50,087 bases of DNA, taken from NCBI GenBank assembly GCA_028869185.1, contig JAGWTA010000016.1, forward strand, positions 1 through 50,087, read 5' to 3'. The position numbers were made by a program, and so were the translations under genes. The notes below the pieces were generated by a model. That model worked only from the letters and a program-made list of their open reading frames with translations. It had not been told where the DNA came from and ran no database searches. Below, in pieces: positions 43,213 through 50,087 of the stretch. This DNA comes from Hyphomicrobiales bacterium. GTDB taxonomy: Bacteria > Pseudomonadota > Alphaproteobacteria > Rhizobiales > Beijerinckiaceae. Numbering within the stretch: position 1 is the stretch's first letter; every line of letters begins with the position of its first letter.

Positions 43213-43694
43213 TTTACGATCCGCAAATGTCCAACGCGCGCAACCGGTCCGCGTTCGGCCGCGTCGAGCGCGGCGCGGGCGCGCGCGAGCCGCGTCACCA
43301 CCACGGCGCGCGGCGCCGCCAGGATGCGCGCTGCCGCGCCATAGGAAAAACCGCCGAGGGCGACCACCAGCAGCGCCTCGCGCTCTTCCAGCGGAAGCGC
43401 CTGCACGAAGGCGACAATGTCCCGCGCAGCGCCGACCACCGGCCGCAACGCGCCCTCATGCGGCTCGATCCGGATGCGCAGCCGGTTGAGCCGGACGATT
43501 TCCGCAAACAGTTTTTCGCGCACTAACGCGCTTTCGGCATTGGCGGGCGCGCGCTCCAGACATTGCCGCGCCAGCGCGTCGGCCTGGGGCATGGCGTCGG
43601 CCTCGCCCACCAGCGCGCGCGCAAAACTCCGCGTCTCGGCGGCCAGCCGCTCATGCGCCTTGGAGGCGAAATCGGAAATGCGCGCGTCCATCAT
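43209..43694 (-). CDS. ECF-type sigma factor, divergent
   Basis: A 161-residue protein recognisable as an ECF sigma factor only with effort. Region 2 aligns over ARALVGEADAMPQADALARQCLERA near residue 26, where typical ECF sigma factors read ALVGDRxxADDLVQDTLERA: the acidic residues of the -10 contact region are largely replaced. Region 4 (residues 95-145) is better preserved as a helix-turn-helix: LPLEEREALLVVALGGFSYGAAARILAAPRAVVV. It is shorter than most (about 180). It may be a sigma factor of altered promoter use or a regulatory remnant. It starts the operon with its anti-sigma gene. A CtrA-like site lies 39-53 bases upstream. Confidence 0.7.
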   Translation of the reverse strand: MMDARISDFASKAHERLAAETRSFARALVGEADAMPQADALARQCLERAPANAESALVREKLFAEIVRLNRLRIRIEPHEGALRPVVGAARDIVAFVQALPLEEREALLVVALGGFSYGAAARILAAPRAVVVTRLARARAALDAAERGPVARVGHLRIVK

Positions 43695-43732
43695 GCTGCG
43701 TCAGGCCAGAGGTCTGTCGGTTCGAATGAATA

Positions 43733-43747
43733 TTAACGAAATATTAA
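43733..43747. promoter_or_regulatory. CtrA-type binding site
   Basis: TTAA-N7-TTAA (TTAACGAAATATTAA), the full consensus of the alphaproteobacterial cell-cycle regulator CtrA. It lies 39 bases before the sigma gene start (leftward) and 157 before fabI (rightward), in an AT-rich patch of an otherwise GC-rich spacer. Confidence 0.55.
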
Positions 43748-43903
43748 TCACAGGCCGCCCCGGTCCGCCAGCGGCAATCGCCGCGGTCAACCGGATTTTG
43801 CGCCGCGGCGCCGCGGCCCGCCCGGCCGGCGCACTTGCGCCGCCGCGCCTGCGCCTTTAAACGGCGGACGACGGGCGCATGCCCCAATCGTTTCAGGCTT
43901 TCA

Positions 43904-44737
43904 ATGACCCAACCGACAACTCAGCCGTCCATTTCCGGCGTGCTCGCGGGCAAGCGCGGCCTCATCATGGGGCTGGCCAACAACCGCTCCATCGCCTGGG
44001 GCATCGCGCGGGCTTGCCGCGACGCCGGGGCGGAACTCGCCTTCACCTATCAGGGCGAGGCGCTCGAAAAGCGCGTGCGCCCGCTCGCCGCCGAACTTGG
44101 CGGCCATGTCGTCGGCCAGTGCGACGTGACGGACGCCGCCAGCCTCGACGCTGTTTTCGCCGAAGTGCAGAAACTGTGGGGCAAGCTCGATTTCGTCGTG
44201 CATTGCATCGCTTTCGCCGACAAGGACGAACTCGTCGGCCGCTACATCGAAACGAGCGAGAAGAATTTCACCTCCTCGCTGCTGATCTCCTGCTACTCGT
44301 TCACCGCTGTTGCGCAGCGCGCGGAAAAGCTGATGGGCGAAGGCGGCTCCATGCTGACGCTGACCTATTACGGCGCGGAAAAATGGATGCCGCACTACAA
44401 CGTCATGGGCGTCGCCAAGGCTGCGCTCGAAGCCAGCGTGCGTTATCTCGCCGCCGATCTCGGCGAGCAGCAGATCCGCGTCAACGCCATTTCCGCCGGT
44501 CCGATCAAGACGCTGGCCGCCTCCGGCATCGGCGATTTCCGCTACATTCTGAAGTGGAACGAATATAACGCGCCGATGCGCCGCACCGTCACCATCGAGG
44601 AAGTCGGCGAAAGCGCCGTCTACCTGCTCTCGCCCATGTCGCGCGGCGTGACCGGCGAAGTGCTGCACGTGGATGCGGGCTACCACGTCGTGGGCATGAA
44701 AAACCCGACCGCGCCCGACATCACCAAGGAAGGCTGA
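43904..44737 (+). CDS. fabI: Enoyl-[acyl-carrier-protein] reductase (NADH)
   Basis: Last reductase of each fatty acid elongation cycle, 277 residues, short-chain dehydrogenase fold. The glycine-rich opening is GKRGLIMGLANNRSIAWGIA near residue 15, the catalytic Tyr-X6-Tyr-type pair is in LTYYGAEKWMPHYNVMGVAKAAL near 155 with Lys in VAKAAL, and the ending DITKEG is usual. The ATG at 43904 is preferred; the open frame further upstream lacks support. It stands alone, with the CtrA-type site 157 bases upstream and an exported-protein gene downstream. It is the target of triclosan and diazaborine in relatives. Confidence 0.95.
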   Translation: MTQPTTQPSISGVLAGKRGLIMGLANNRSIAWGIARACRDAGAELAFTYQGEALEKRVRPLAAELGGHVVGQCDVTDAASLDAVFAEVQKLWGKLDFVVHCIAFADKDELVGRYIETSEKNFTSSLLISCYSFTAVAQRAEKLMGEGGSMLTLTYYGAEKWMPHYNVMGVAKAALEASVRYLAADLGEQQIRVNAISAGPIKTLAASGIGDFRYILKWNEYNAPMRRTVTIEEVGESAVYLLSPMSRGVTGEVLHVDAGYHVVGMKNPTAPDITKEG

Positions 44738-44738
44738 G

Positions 44739-44755
44739 CGCGCCCTCGCGGCGCG
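44739..44755 (+). terminator. Possible fabI terminator hairpin
   Basis: CGCGCC-CTCGC-GGCGCG, six-base arms with five-base loop, starting two bases after the fabI stop. A second small inverted repeat lies at 44783-44799. No T tract; weak. Confidence 0.3.
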
Positions 44756-44840
44756 GCGGTCAGAGGCCGTTTCGAACCCCACTGGCGCTTGTCGCGCCAC
44801 AAGATTGCCGTCGCGCCCGCATCGCGTCACACTGCGGCGC

Positions 44841-45632
44841 ATGCGCGCGCTCATCCCCGCTCTCATCGCGCTGCCGGTCGCCGCGCAGCCTGTTCCCCCG
44901 CCGCGTCCTGCCGAGTTTGCGCCGCTGCCGGCGCTGGCCCTGACGCCGCCGCCTGACGAACCGCCCCGCGCCATGTCGCGGCAGTTCACGCCGCCGCCCG
45001 CTTACATGCCGTCAGCCCCGCAAGACGCGCCGCTGGCCTATGCGCCCGCGCCCCCGCCCGCCGCGCCGCCGCTGGGGCCGGGCGGCGACGCCTGTCTGGC
45101 GCTTGCCGCCTCGGGCCTCGCCCTTGCCGAAACATTGGCGCCAGTGGCGGGGGAGGGCGGCTGTGGCGTCCTGGACCCCGTGCTGCTGAAAGGCGTCGTG
45201 ATGGCGGACAAGCGCATCGCGCCGCTCGAACCGCCCGCGACCGTCCGCTGCGAACTGGCGCTGGAATTTGCGCGCTTCGTTTCGGGCGACATCGCAGCGA
45301 CGCTTGAAAAGGACGGCGCGAAAATCAAACGTCTGATTTCGGCCGGTTCCTATGATTGTCGTGGACGCAACCGGCAGGCGGGCGCCAAACTCAGCGAACA
45401 CGGCAAGGGCGACGCCATCGACATGATCGCCGTGCAGATGAGCGATGGCCGCACCGTCGTCTGGCCAAAGACGGGAGACGTCGCGCTCGGAAACGCATTG
45501 CGCACGGCGGCCTGCGCGCATTTTTCAACCGTGCTCGGGCCAGGTTCGGACGGCTTTCACGAAGAACACATTCATCTCGATCTCGAACAGCGCGGGCATG
45601 GCGCGAAAATCTGCCAGTGGAGCGTGCAATGA
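44841..45632 (+). CDS. Extensin-like protein 1
   Basis: A 263-residue exported protein with an N-terminal signal-like helix (residues 1-16), a Pro-rich low-complexity region to about residue 80 (PPPAYMPSAPQDAPL), and a C-terminal extensin-like domain. That domain carries conserved Cys (GGDACLA, EGGCGVLD, VRCELA, YDCRG, TAACAHF, AKICQWS), the LSEHGKGDAIDMIA segment near 188 and HEEHIHLDLE near 245, which resembles a metal site. The family's catalytic function is unknown; an M15-like peptidase fold is suggested by the SEHGKGxAID and HIHLDL motifs. ATGA overlap with the hydroxylase gene follows. Confidence 0.85.
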   Translation: MRALIPALIALPVAAQPVPPPRPAEFAPLPALALTPPPDEPPRAMSRQFTPPPAYMPSAPQDAPLAYAPAPPPAAPPLGPGGDACLALAASGLALAETLAPVAGEGGCGVLDPVLLKGVVMADKRIAPLEPPATVRCELALEFARFVSGDIAATLEKDGAKIKRLISAGSYDCRGRNRQAGAKLSEHGKGDAIDMIAVQMSDGRTVVWPKTGDVALGNALRTAACAHFSTVLGPGSDGFHEEHIHLDLEQRGHGAKICQWSVQ

Positions 45633-46243
45633 TCGCGACATTTCTCAAACACGGCAGCAACAGCGCGCTGGCGCTTGGCGCGCTTGCGCTGCTTGTCTGG
45701 AGCGCGCTGGGCGGCCCTGCGCTTGCGCCGGGATGGATTGCGCTCGGCGCCGCGCTGTTCTTCGGCAGCGAATATCTCTGGCATCGTTTCGCCTTCCATG
45801 CGCCGCCGTCCGGCAACGAAACGATCCACCGGCTGCAACGGCGCCTGCATTACGATCACCACGTCGAGCCCGCGCGGCTCGACTTGCTGTTTCTGCCGCT
45901 GTGGTTTCTGGCGCCCGTGCTGGCGGCGAATGCAGCAATTTTCTGGATGGTTTTCGGCGGCGGCGCGATTGCGCCCATCGTGCTCGGCGTCCTGATCGCC
46001 ATTCTCTACTACGAATGGGTGCATTACATCGCGCACATTCCCTATCAGCCGAAAACGGCCTGGGGCCGTTACATCAAGCGCTATCACCTGCGCCATCATT
46101 TCATCAGCGAGAAATACTGGTACGGCGTTTCCAATCCGGCTTTCGATTATGTGTACGGCACGGCGGCCGATCCCAAAAAAGTCGAAAAAAGCCCGAATGT
46201 TCGCAATCTCTTCGGCGACAGGCCCGGCGCCGATTTGGCCTGA
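45629..46243 (+). CDS. Fatty acid hydroxylase / sterol desaturase-family membrane protein
   Basis: A 204-residue membrane enzyme of the di-iron hydroxylase superfamily. The His clusters are all present: HRFAFH near residue 52, HYDHH near 74, HYIAH near 132 and HLRHH near 151. Three or four hydrophobic stretches separate them. Members hydroxylate or desaturate fatty acids, sterols or hopanoid/carotenoid-like lipids; the substrate is unknown. It starts with an ATGA overlap with extensin-like gene 1 and ends 27 bases before extensin-like gene 2, so the three are likely one transcript. Usual family length. Confidence 0.88.
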   Translation: MIATFLKHGSNSALALGALALLVWSALGGPALAPGWIALGAALFFGSEYLWHRFAFHAPPSGNETIHRLQRRLHYDHHVEPARLDLLFLPLWFLAPVLAANAAIFWMVFGGGAIAPIVLGVLIAILYYEWVHYIAHIPYQPKTAWGRYIKRYHLRHHFISEKYWYGVSNPAFDYVYGTAADPKKVEKSPNVRNLFGDRPGADLA

Positions 46244-46270
46244 CAAGGCGCGGGCGCTATAAGGCCGGCG

Positions 46271-47017
46271 ATGCGCTATATTTTATTTTTTGTTTCGACC
46301 CTTTTCGCTCTTTCCGCTTTAGCGGAACCCTTGCCGCCGCAGCGCCCCGACGCCATCGAGGCGCTCAAGCCCCATGCGCCGGCGCCGTCCGAGGACGGCC
46401 GTCAACTGGGCTATGCGCCTGCGCCGGAATCGCAAACCAGGGTCGCTCCCCCGCTTGCAGCCGGCGGCAAGGATTTTTGCTCGCGCCTGCTCGCCAGCAA
46501 GAACATCGTCGCCCACCGCGTCGCCTCCATCCATCACGGCGCCTGCGGCATCAATACGCCCGTTTCCGTGACCGCGATTGTCGAAGACGACGGCCATCAG
46601 ATCGAAATGATCCCGCATCCGATCATGCGGTGCGAACTGGCGTCGGAAGTCGCCTCGTGGGTGATCGAGGATCTGGCGCCCCGCGCGCAGAAGGTCGGCG
46701 GCAAGATCGCGCGCATCCACAACGCGGCGTCCTACGATTGTCGCACGATGAATCATCGCGCGCACGCCAAGCTGTCGGAACACGGCAAGGGCAACGCCAT
46801 CGACATGCGCGACATCGAATTCGAGAGCGGCAAGACGGTCGATTTCGTCGGCCACGGCAAGGACCGTCCCTTCATCGCGGCGATCAGGGAAACCGCCTGT
46901 GAGCGGTTCAACACGGTGCTCGGCCCCGGCTCCGACGGCTACCACGAAGACCACGTGCACGTGGATCTCTACGCCCGCAAGCACGACCTGCACATCTGCC
47001 GCTGGCGGCTTCGCTAG
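46271..47017 (+). CDS. Extensin-like protein 2
   Basis: A 248-residue paralogue of the protein two genes upstream. Signal peptide at residues 1-18 (ILFFVSTLFALSALA), a short Pro-rich segment, then the extensin-like domain with conserved Cys (DFCSRL, HGACGI, MRCELA, YDCRTM, TACERF, LHICRW), LSEHGKGNAIDMRD near 172 and EDHVHVDLYARK near 228. The C-terminal domains share the SEHGKGxAID and LGPGSDG-HE-H-H-DL blocks, but the linkers differ. Function unknown; same inferred operon as gene 1. Confidence 0.85.
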   Translation: MRYILFFVSTLFALSALAEPLPPQRPDAIEALKPHAPAPSEDGRQLGYAPAPESQTRVAPPLAAGGKDFCSRLLASKNIVAHRVASIHHGACGINTPVSVTAIVEDDGHQIEMIPHPIMRCELASEVASWVIEDLAPRAQKVGGKIARIHNAASYDCRTMNHRAHAKLSEHGKGNAIDMRDIEFESGKTVDFVGHGKDRPFIAAIRETACERFNTVLGPGSDGYHEDHVHVDLYARKHDLHICRWRLR

Positions 47018-47020
47018 GCG

Positions 47021-47040
47021 AGGCGCGCCGCAACGCGCCT
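47021..47040. terminator. Hairpin at convergent junction extensin-like 2 / amidase
   Basis: AGGCGCG-CCGCAA-CGCGCCT, seven-base perfect arms with six-base loop, between converging genes, four bases before the amidase stop. Confidence 0.4.
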
Positions 47041-47044
47041 TGCA

Positions 47045-48457
47045 TCAAGGCAGTGCAATCTCCACCGGCCGCGTCGTCCCCAGACCCAGCACGGTCTCCA
47101 GCGCCTTGGCGCCGGCGATGACCTGCGCGTCGCCGTTGACCGGGCCGATGATCTGCAGCCCGACCGGCAGACGGTCGGCCGTGAAGCCGCAGGGCAGGGA
47201 GAGCGCGGGCGCGCCGCACAGCGTCGGTCCATAGGCGATGGCGAGCCAGCGCACGTAATCGGGCAGGTCGACGCCATCGCACCGCTCAACATAGCGCTGC
47301 TCGACGGGAAAGGCCGGCGTGATCGTGGCCGGGCAAACCAGCAGATCGAAGTCGGCGAGAAACAGGTCCATCCGCCGGGCGAGCGCCACGCGCTGCCGCT
47401 CGGCGCGGGCGATATCCTCGGCCGACAGGCGCAGGCCTTCCAGAATGTTCCAGACGACGTCCGATTTGAACTTGTCGACATGCTTGTCGAGCAGCGGCCC
47501 GAGCGCCGTTGCAAAAGACCGCGCGCGCAGGACATGGAAACATTCATGCGCGCCCGAGAGATCGGGCGTCGCCTCCACAACCTCGGCGCCGATGTCCGCG
47601 AACCTTTGCGCGGCGGCGCGCGTAATGGCGCGCACCTCCGGCTCGACGGGCGACAGCCCAAGATCGGGCGAATAGGCGACGCGCTTTGGTTTCCAGCCGG
47701 AGCGCGCGGCGGCCAGAAAGGATTGCGCCGGGCGCGGCTTCGACAAAAGGTCGCGCCGGTCCTCGCCGGCCATGGCGTCGAACAGCAGCGCGAGATCTTC
47801 GACATTGCGCGCCATCGGGCCCTGAACGCCGAGCGTCTGGTCGAGGATCGCGCGATTGTCCGAGGCGACGCGGCCGGGCGTCGGTCGCATGCCGACGATG
47901 CCGCAGAAGCTCGCGGGATTGCGCAGCGAACCGCCCATGTCGGAGCCATGGGCGACCCAGGCCATGCCTGCAGCCAGCGCAGCCGCCGCGCCGCCGGACG
48001 AGCCCGCGGCGGACCGTTCGAGGTTCCAAGGATTGCGCGTCACGCCGAACAGCGCGTTGAACGTGTGGCCGCCGGCGCCGAATTCGGGCGTGTTCGACTT
48101 GGCGTAGACGATCCCGCCTTCCGCCTCGATTTTCTCGACGCAAATATCGGACGATGCGGGAATGAAATCGGCGAAGATCGGCGAGCCCGATGTCGAGCGC
48201 ACGCCCTGAACCCACGACAGATCCTTGATCGGCACGGGCAGGCCGCGCAGCAGCCCGCGCTCAGCCGGCGCTTTCTTCATCAGGGCGTCCGCCTGTTCGC
48301 GCGCGCGATCGAAACACAAGATCGGCAAGGCGTTCACCTTGCTTTCGACGGCGGCGATGCGCTTTTCCAGCGCATCGAGGCAGTCATGCGGCGTAATGGC
48401 GCCGAGACGCAGCAGTTCGACGATTTCGACAGCGGATTGCGCGATGAGTTCAGCCAT
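47045..48457 (-). CDS. Amidase-signature-family enzyme
   Basis: A 470-residue hydrolase of amides with the Ser-cisSer-Lys triad: Lys in GLPVPIKDLSW near residue 77, the Gly/Ser-rich signature RSAAGSSGGAAAALAAGMA near 152 and the nucleophile Ser in GSDMGGSLRNPASFCG near 175. It could hydrolyse a carbon-nitrogen bond of an amide or act in a GatA-like manner, but the GatB/GatC genes are absent, so simple amidase activity is favoured. The start at 48457 gives MAELIAQSAVE, a typical opening; the frame extends 38 codons upstream without support. Substrate unknown. Confidence 0.9.
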   Translation of the reverse strand: MAELIAQSAVEIVELLRLGAITPHDCLDALEKRIAAVESKVNALPILCFDRAREQADALMKKAPAERGLLRGLPVPIKDLSWVQGVRSTSGSPIFADFIPASSDICVEKIEAEGGIVYAKSNTPEFGAGGHTFNALFGVTRNPWNLERSAAGSSGGAAAALAAGMAWVAHGSDMGGSLRNPASFCGIVGMRPTPGRVASDNRAILDQTLGVQGPMARNVEDLALLFDAMAGEDRRDLLSKPRPAQSFLAAARSGWKPKRVAYSPDLGLSPVEPEVRAITRAAAQRFADIGAEVVEATPDLSGAHECFHVLRARSFATALGPLLDKHVDKFKSDVVWNILEGLRLSAEDIARAERQRVALARRMDLFLADFDLLVCPATITPAFPVEQRYVERCDGVDLPDYVRWLAIAYGPTLCGAPALSLPCGFTADRLPVGLQIIGPVNGDAQVIAGAKALETVLGLGTTRPVEIALP

Positions 48458-48539
48458 GGCGCCATTGTAGCGGCGTTGCGCGCCGGGCCCAAGCCGTTTA
48501 AGCGCAGGAGCTTGCCCGAACGAGCGACAGGAAATTTTC

Positions 48540-49142
48540 GTGCTGCAGCATTCCGCGCCGCTGTTTTTCATCCGCCACGGCGAGACGTTCTATAACGCCG
48601 AGGGGCGCCTGCAGGGACAGCTCGACACCGAACTGTCGCCGCGCGGCCGCCGGCAGGCGGGCGAAGCGGCGCGCCGCCTTGCGCAGGCGATGGCCCTGCG
48701 CGGCCTTGATCCCGCGCGCGCGCCTTATTCGGCCTCGCCGCTGATGCGGACCGTCGAGACCATGGAGCTGATGCGCGAGGCGCTCGGCCTGCCGCGCGCC
48801 GGCTTCGTCACCGACCCGCGGCTGATCGAACTGTCCTTCGGGCGCTGGCAAAACATGACCTGGCCCGAAATCCGCACGCGCGATCCAATGCTCGCCGCCG
48901 CGCGCGATCGCGACAAATGGGACTTCACTCCGCCCGGCGGCGAAAGCTATGCGACGCTGACGGCGCGCGTCGGCGGCTGGCTTGGCGAGCGCGTCCCCCC
49001 GCAGGTGGTGGTGGCCCATGGCGGCGTTGCGCGCGCTCTGATGACGCTCCTCGGCGGCATGAGCCCGGAGCAGGCGGCGAACGAAACCGTGCTGCAGGGC
49101 CGCGTGCTCGTTTTCGCCGAGGGCCGCGCCGAATGGGTCTGA
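48540..49142 (+). CDS. Histidine phosphatase-family protein
   Basis: A 200-residue phosphoglycerate mutase-like phosphatase. The phospho-accepting His is in FFIRHGETFYN near residue 10 and the second in QVVVAHGGVARALM near 156; Arg and Glu of the family pocket are in RLIELSFGRWQNM near 96. Closest in form to the small bacterial SixA/CobC-like phosphatases; substrate unknown. GTG start at 48540 with a CAGGAAA box a few bases upstream. It is oriented away from the amidase gene and toward the peptide synthetase gene, 187 bases on. Confidence 0.88.
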   Translation: MLQHSAPLFFIRHGETFYNAEGRLQGQLDTELSPRGRRQAGEAARRLAQAMALRGLDPARAPYSASPLMRTVETMELMREALGLPRAGFVTDPRLIELSFGRWQNMTWPEIRTRDPMLAAARDRDKWDFTPPGGESYATLTARVGGWLGERVPPQVVVAHGGVARALMTLLGGMSPEQAANETVLQGRVLVFAEGRAEWV

Positions 49143-49234
49143 TCCCGAAAAAGACCTGTGGAAATTGATTTGTAACGGGAAAACGCCGGCATTTGCGCTG
49201 CCGGAGGCGTCCCGGTCATGAGTTTCTCACATTT

Positions 49235-49254
49235 TCAGCTTTCGTTCAGGCGCG
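49235..49254 (+). promoter_or_regulatory. Tandem TTCAG-type element, copy 2
   Basis: TTCAG (49234-49238) repeated exactly 11 bases later (49245-49249), followed by GCGC. It matches the element at 36885-36904 at 17 of 20 bases and lies about 95 bases before the peptide synthetase start. Confidence 0.45.
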
Positions 49255-49276
49255 CCGTTCGATAGGAGGCGGGCCA

Positions 49277-49304
49277 CCGGCGTTCCGCCGGACGTGCGCC
49301 GTCC
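49277..49304 (+). promoter_or_regulatory. Double hairpin in the peptide synthetase leader
   Basis: CCGGCG-TTC-CGCCGG (49277-49291) is followed at once by GGACG-TGCGC-CGTCC (49290-49304). Both would form in the mRNA leader just before the ribosome binding site; they may affect translation or mRNA stability, or simply reflect GC content. Confidence 0.3.
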
Positions 49305-49329
49305 GCAGCACGGGGAAAAGCCGGAAAGA

Positions 49330-50087
49330 ATGACCGAGACGCAAACCCTGCCGCCGCGATCCGAGGCCACGCCGTCCGAAACGCCAAAATCCGTTCTGCT
49401 GGGTCAGGCTGCGCCCGATTGTCTGCGCGACGAATTGCTGTCGGAAATTTTTGCGTCGACCGCCGCCCATCGCGCCCATCACATCGCGTTGACGACTCTG
49501 GAGCGCCGTTACGATTACGCCGAAGTCGACGGTCGCGCCAACGCGATTGCGCGCGCCCTGATCGCGCGCGGCGTCAGAGCGGGCGATGTCGTCGGTCTGT
49601 GGATGGCGCGCGGCCCCGAACTGCTGATCGCCCAGATTGCGATCACCAAGACCGGCGCCGCCTGGCTGCCCTTCGATGCAGACGCGCCGCTCGAGCGCAT
49701 CGCCGTCTGCCTCCAGGACGCAGAAGCGAAAGGCCTTTTGACGTCGCTGGCCTTCGCTGCGAAAGCGGAAGGCCACATGCCCTGCGCCGTGCTTGTCGAT
49801 GAGCAGATCGTCGATCCGCACGATCAGCGCCCCGTCGATGCGCGCGCCAACGGAGCGACGCCCGCAACGCCCGCCTACATGATTTACACCTCGGGCTCTA
49901 CGGGCGTGCCCAAGGGCATCGTCATCACGCAGGCCAACATCTGCCACTACCTGCGCGCCGCCAATGAAATCTATCGCATCGGCCCCGCCGATGTGGTCTT
50001 TCAGGGCGCATCCGTCGCCTTCGATCTGTCGATGGAGGAAATCTGGATTCCCTATCTCGTCGGCGCGACCCTGTTCGTCGCGACGCC
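49330..50087 (+). CDS. Pls/PosA-type nonribosomal peptide synthetase, N-terminal part
   Basis: The frame is open to the right edge (252 complete codons), so the gene is cut. It begins an AMP-binding adenylation domain: LPFDADAPLERI near residue 117 (core A2-like) and YTSGSTGVPKG near 184 (A3, the ATP loop), ending in the VFQGASVAFDLSMEEIWIPYLVGATL segment seen in the Pls/PosA family, which is related to epsilon-poly-lysine synthase. A full family member would add a PCP domain and several transmembrane domains. The amino acid substrate cannot be read from the portion seen. Start at 49330 with a GGAAAGA box. Confidence 0.82.
   Translation, partial: MTETQTLPPRSEATPSETPKSVLLGQAAPDCLRDELLSEIFASTAAHRAHHIALTTLERRYDYAEVDGRANAIARALIARGVRAGDVVGLWMARGPELLIAQIAITKTGAAWLPFDADAPLERIAVCLQDAEAKGLLTSLAFAAKAEGHMPCAVLVDEQIVDPHDQRPVDARANGATPATPAYMIYTSGSTGVPKGIVITQANICHYLRAANEIYRIGPADVVFQGASVAFDLSMEEIWIPYLVGATLFVAT

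Noticed and set aside
1-50087. Search for tRNA or rRNA genes, IS elements, CRISPR arrays, prophage and riboswitches
   Set aside because: No clover-leaf or repeat array, no transposase or integrase, and gaps are all under 300 bases; none supported.

Overview
The window looks like chromosomal housekeeping DNA of an alphaproteobacterium, most likely of the order Hyphomicrobiales (Rhizobiales), perhaps near the Beijerinckiaceae/Methylocystaceae. The grounds are the very GC-rich, GCGC-loaded composition, proteins that read like rhizobial versions (GreA/GreB-family factor, PHA-system protein, extensin-like proteins, a Pls/PosA-type peptide synthetase), and alphaproteobacterial regulatory sites (GTTC-N7-GTTC SOS boxes, TTAA-N7-TTAA CtrA site). 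Genus-level placement is inference. I see 52 protein genes, one of them cut by the right edge. I found no RNA gene, insertion sequence, prophage or CRISPR array, and no gene-free stretch longer than 300 bases.

Layout. 1-5.2 kb: DNA-maintenance genes (rnhB, an SOS-box-controlled radical SAM gene, a type 4 uracil-DNA glycosylase) with a degenerate glycosyltransferase-like gene and a ypfJ-type metallopeptidase. 5.3-12.6 kb: a chemoreceptor, then a leftward tight operon ppdK-DUF2939-meaB-lysE and an HdeD-like membrane protein. 12.8-16.8 kb: overlapping operon dxs-tlyA-rRNA m5U methyltransferase. 16.8-18.3 kb: SemiSWEET, YedK and a rhizobial protein of unknown role. 18.4-26.3 kb: acyl-CoA metabolism (isomerase-like crotonase, long acyl-CoA dehydrogenase, AcuI-type reductase, ETF-ubiquinone oxidoreductase) around a Sua5-LysR pair and a GreA/GreB-like factor. 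26.5-34.1 kb: SleB-like hydrolase, PHA-system protein, TPR protein, PaiB-like protein, ispE, isochorismatase-family hydrolase, polyprenyl diphosphate synthase and a TrmN6-like methyltransferase. 34.1-42.4 kb: MltB-like transglycosylase, P1 peptidase, DMT exporter, a small unknown gene, a lactonase-like MBL protein, xseB, ampG, HD hydrolase, tag and a CbpA-like chaperone. 42.4-50.1 kb: a divergent ECF sigma/anti-sigma pair, fabI, two extensin-like genes around a fatty-acid-hydroxylase-family gene, an amidase, a histidine phosphatase and the start of a peptide-synthetase gene.

How the genes fit together: dxs, ispE and the polyprenyl synthase belong to one isoprenoid/quinone route; acyl-CoA dehydrogenase electrons pass through ETF-QO to that quinone pool. 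AcuI-type reduction would yield propionyl-CoA, whose later conversion needs methylmalonyl-CoA mutase and its chaperone MeaB. MltB, SleB-like hydrolase and AmpG belong to peptidoglycan turnover. YedK, UDG, Tag, XseB, RNase HII and the SOS-controlled radical SAM protein give the window a strong genome-repair flavour.

The most useful new observations are regulatory: a double SOS box overlapping the radical SAM promoter, a full CtrA site between an atypical ECF sigma gene and fabI, a heat-shock-type promoter before the CbpA-like gene, and a near-identical TTCAG tandem element placed similarly before a small unknown gene and the peptide synthetase.
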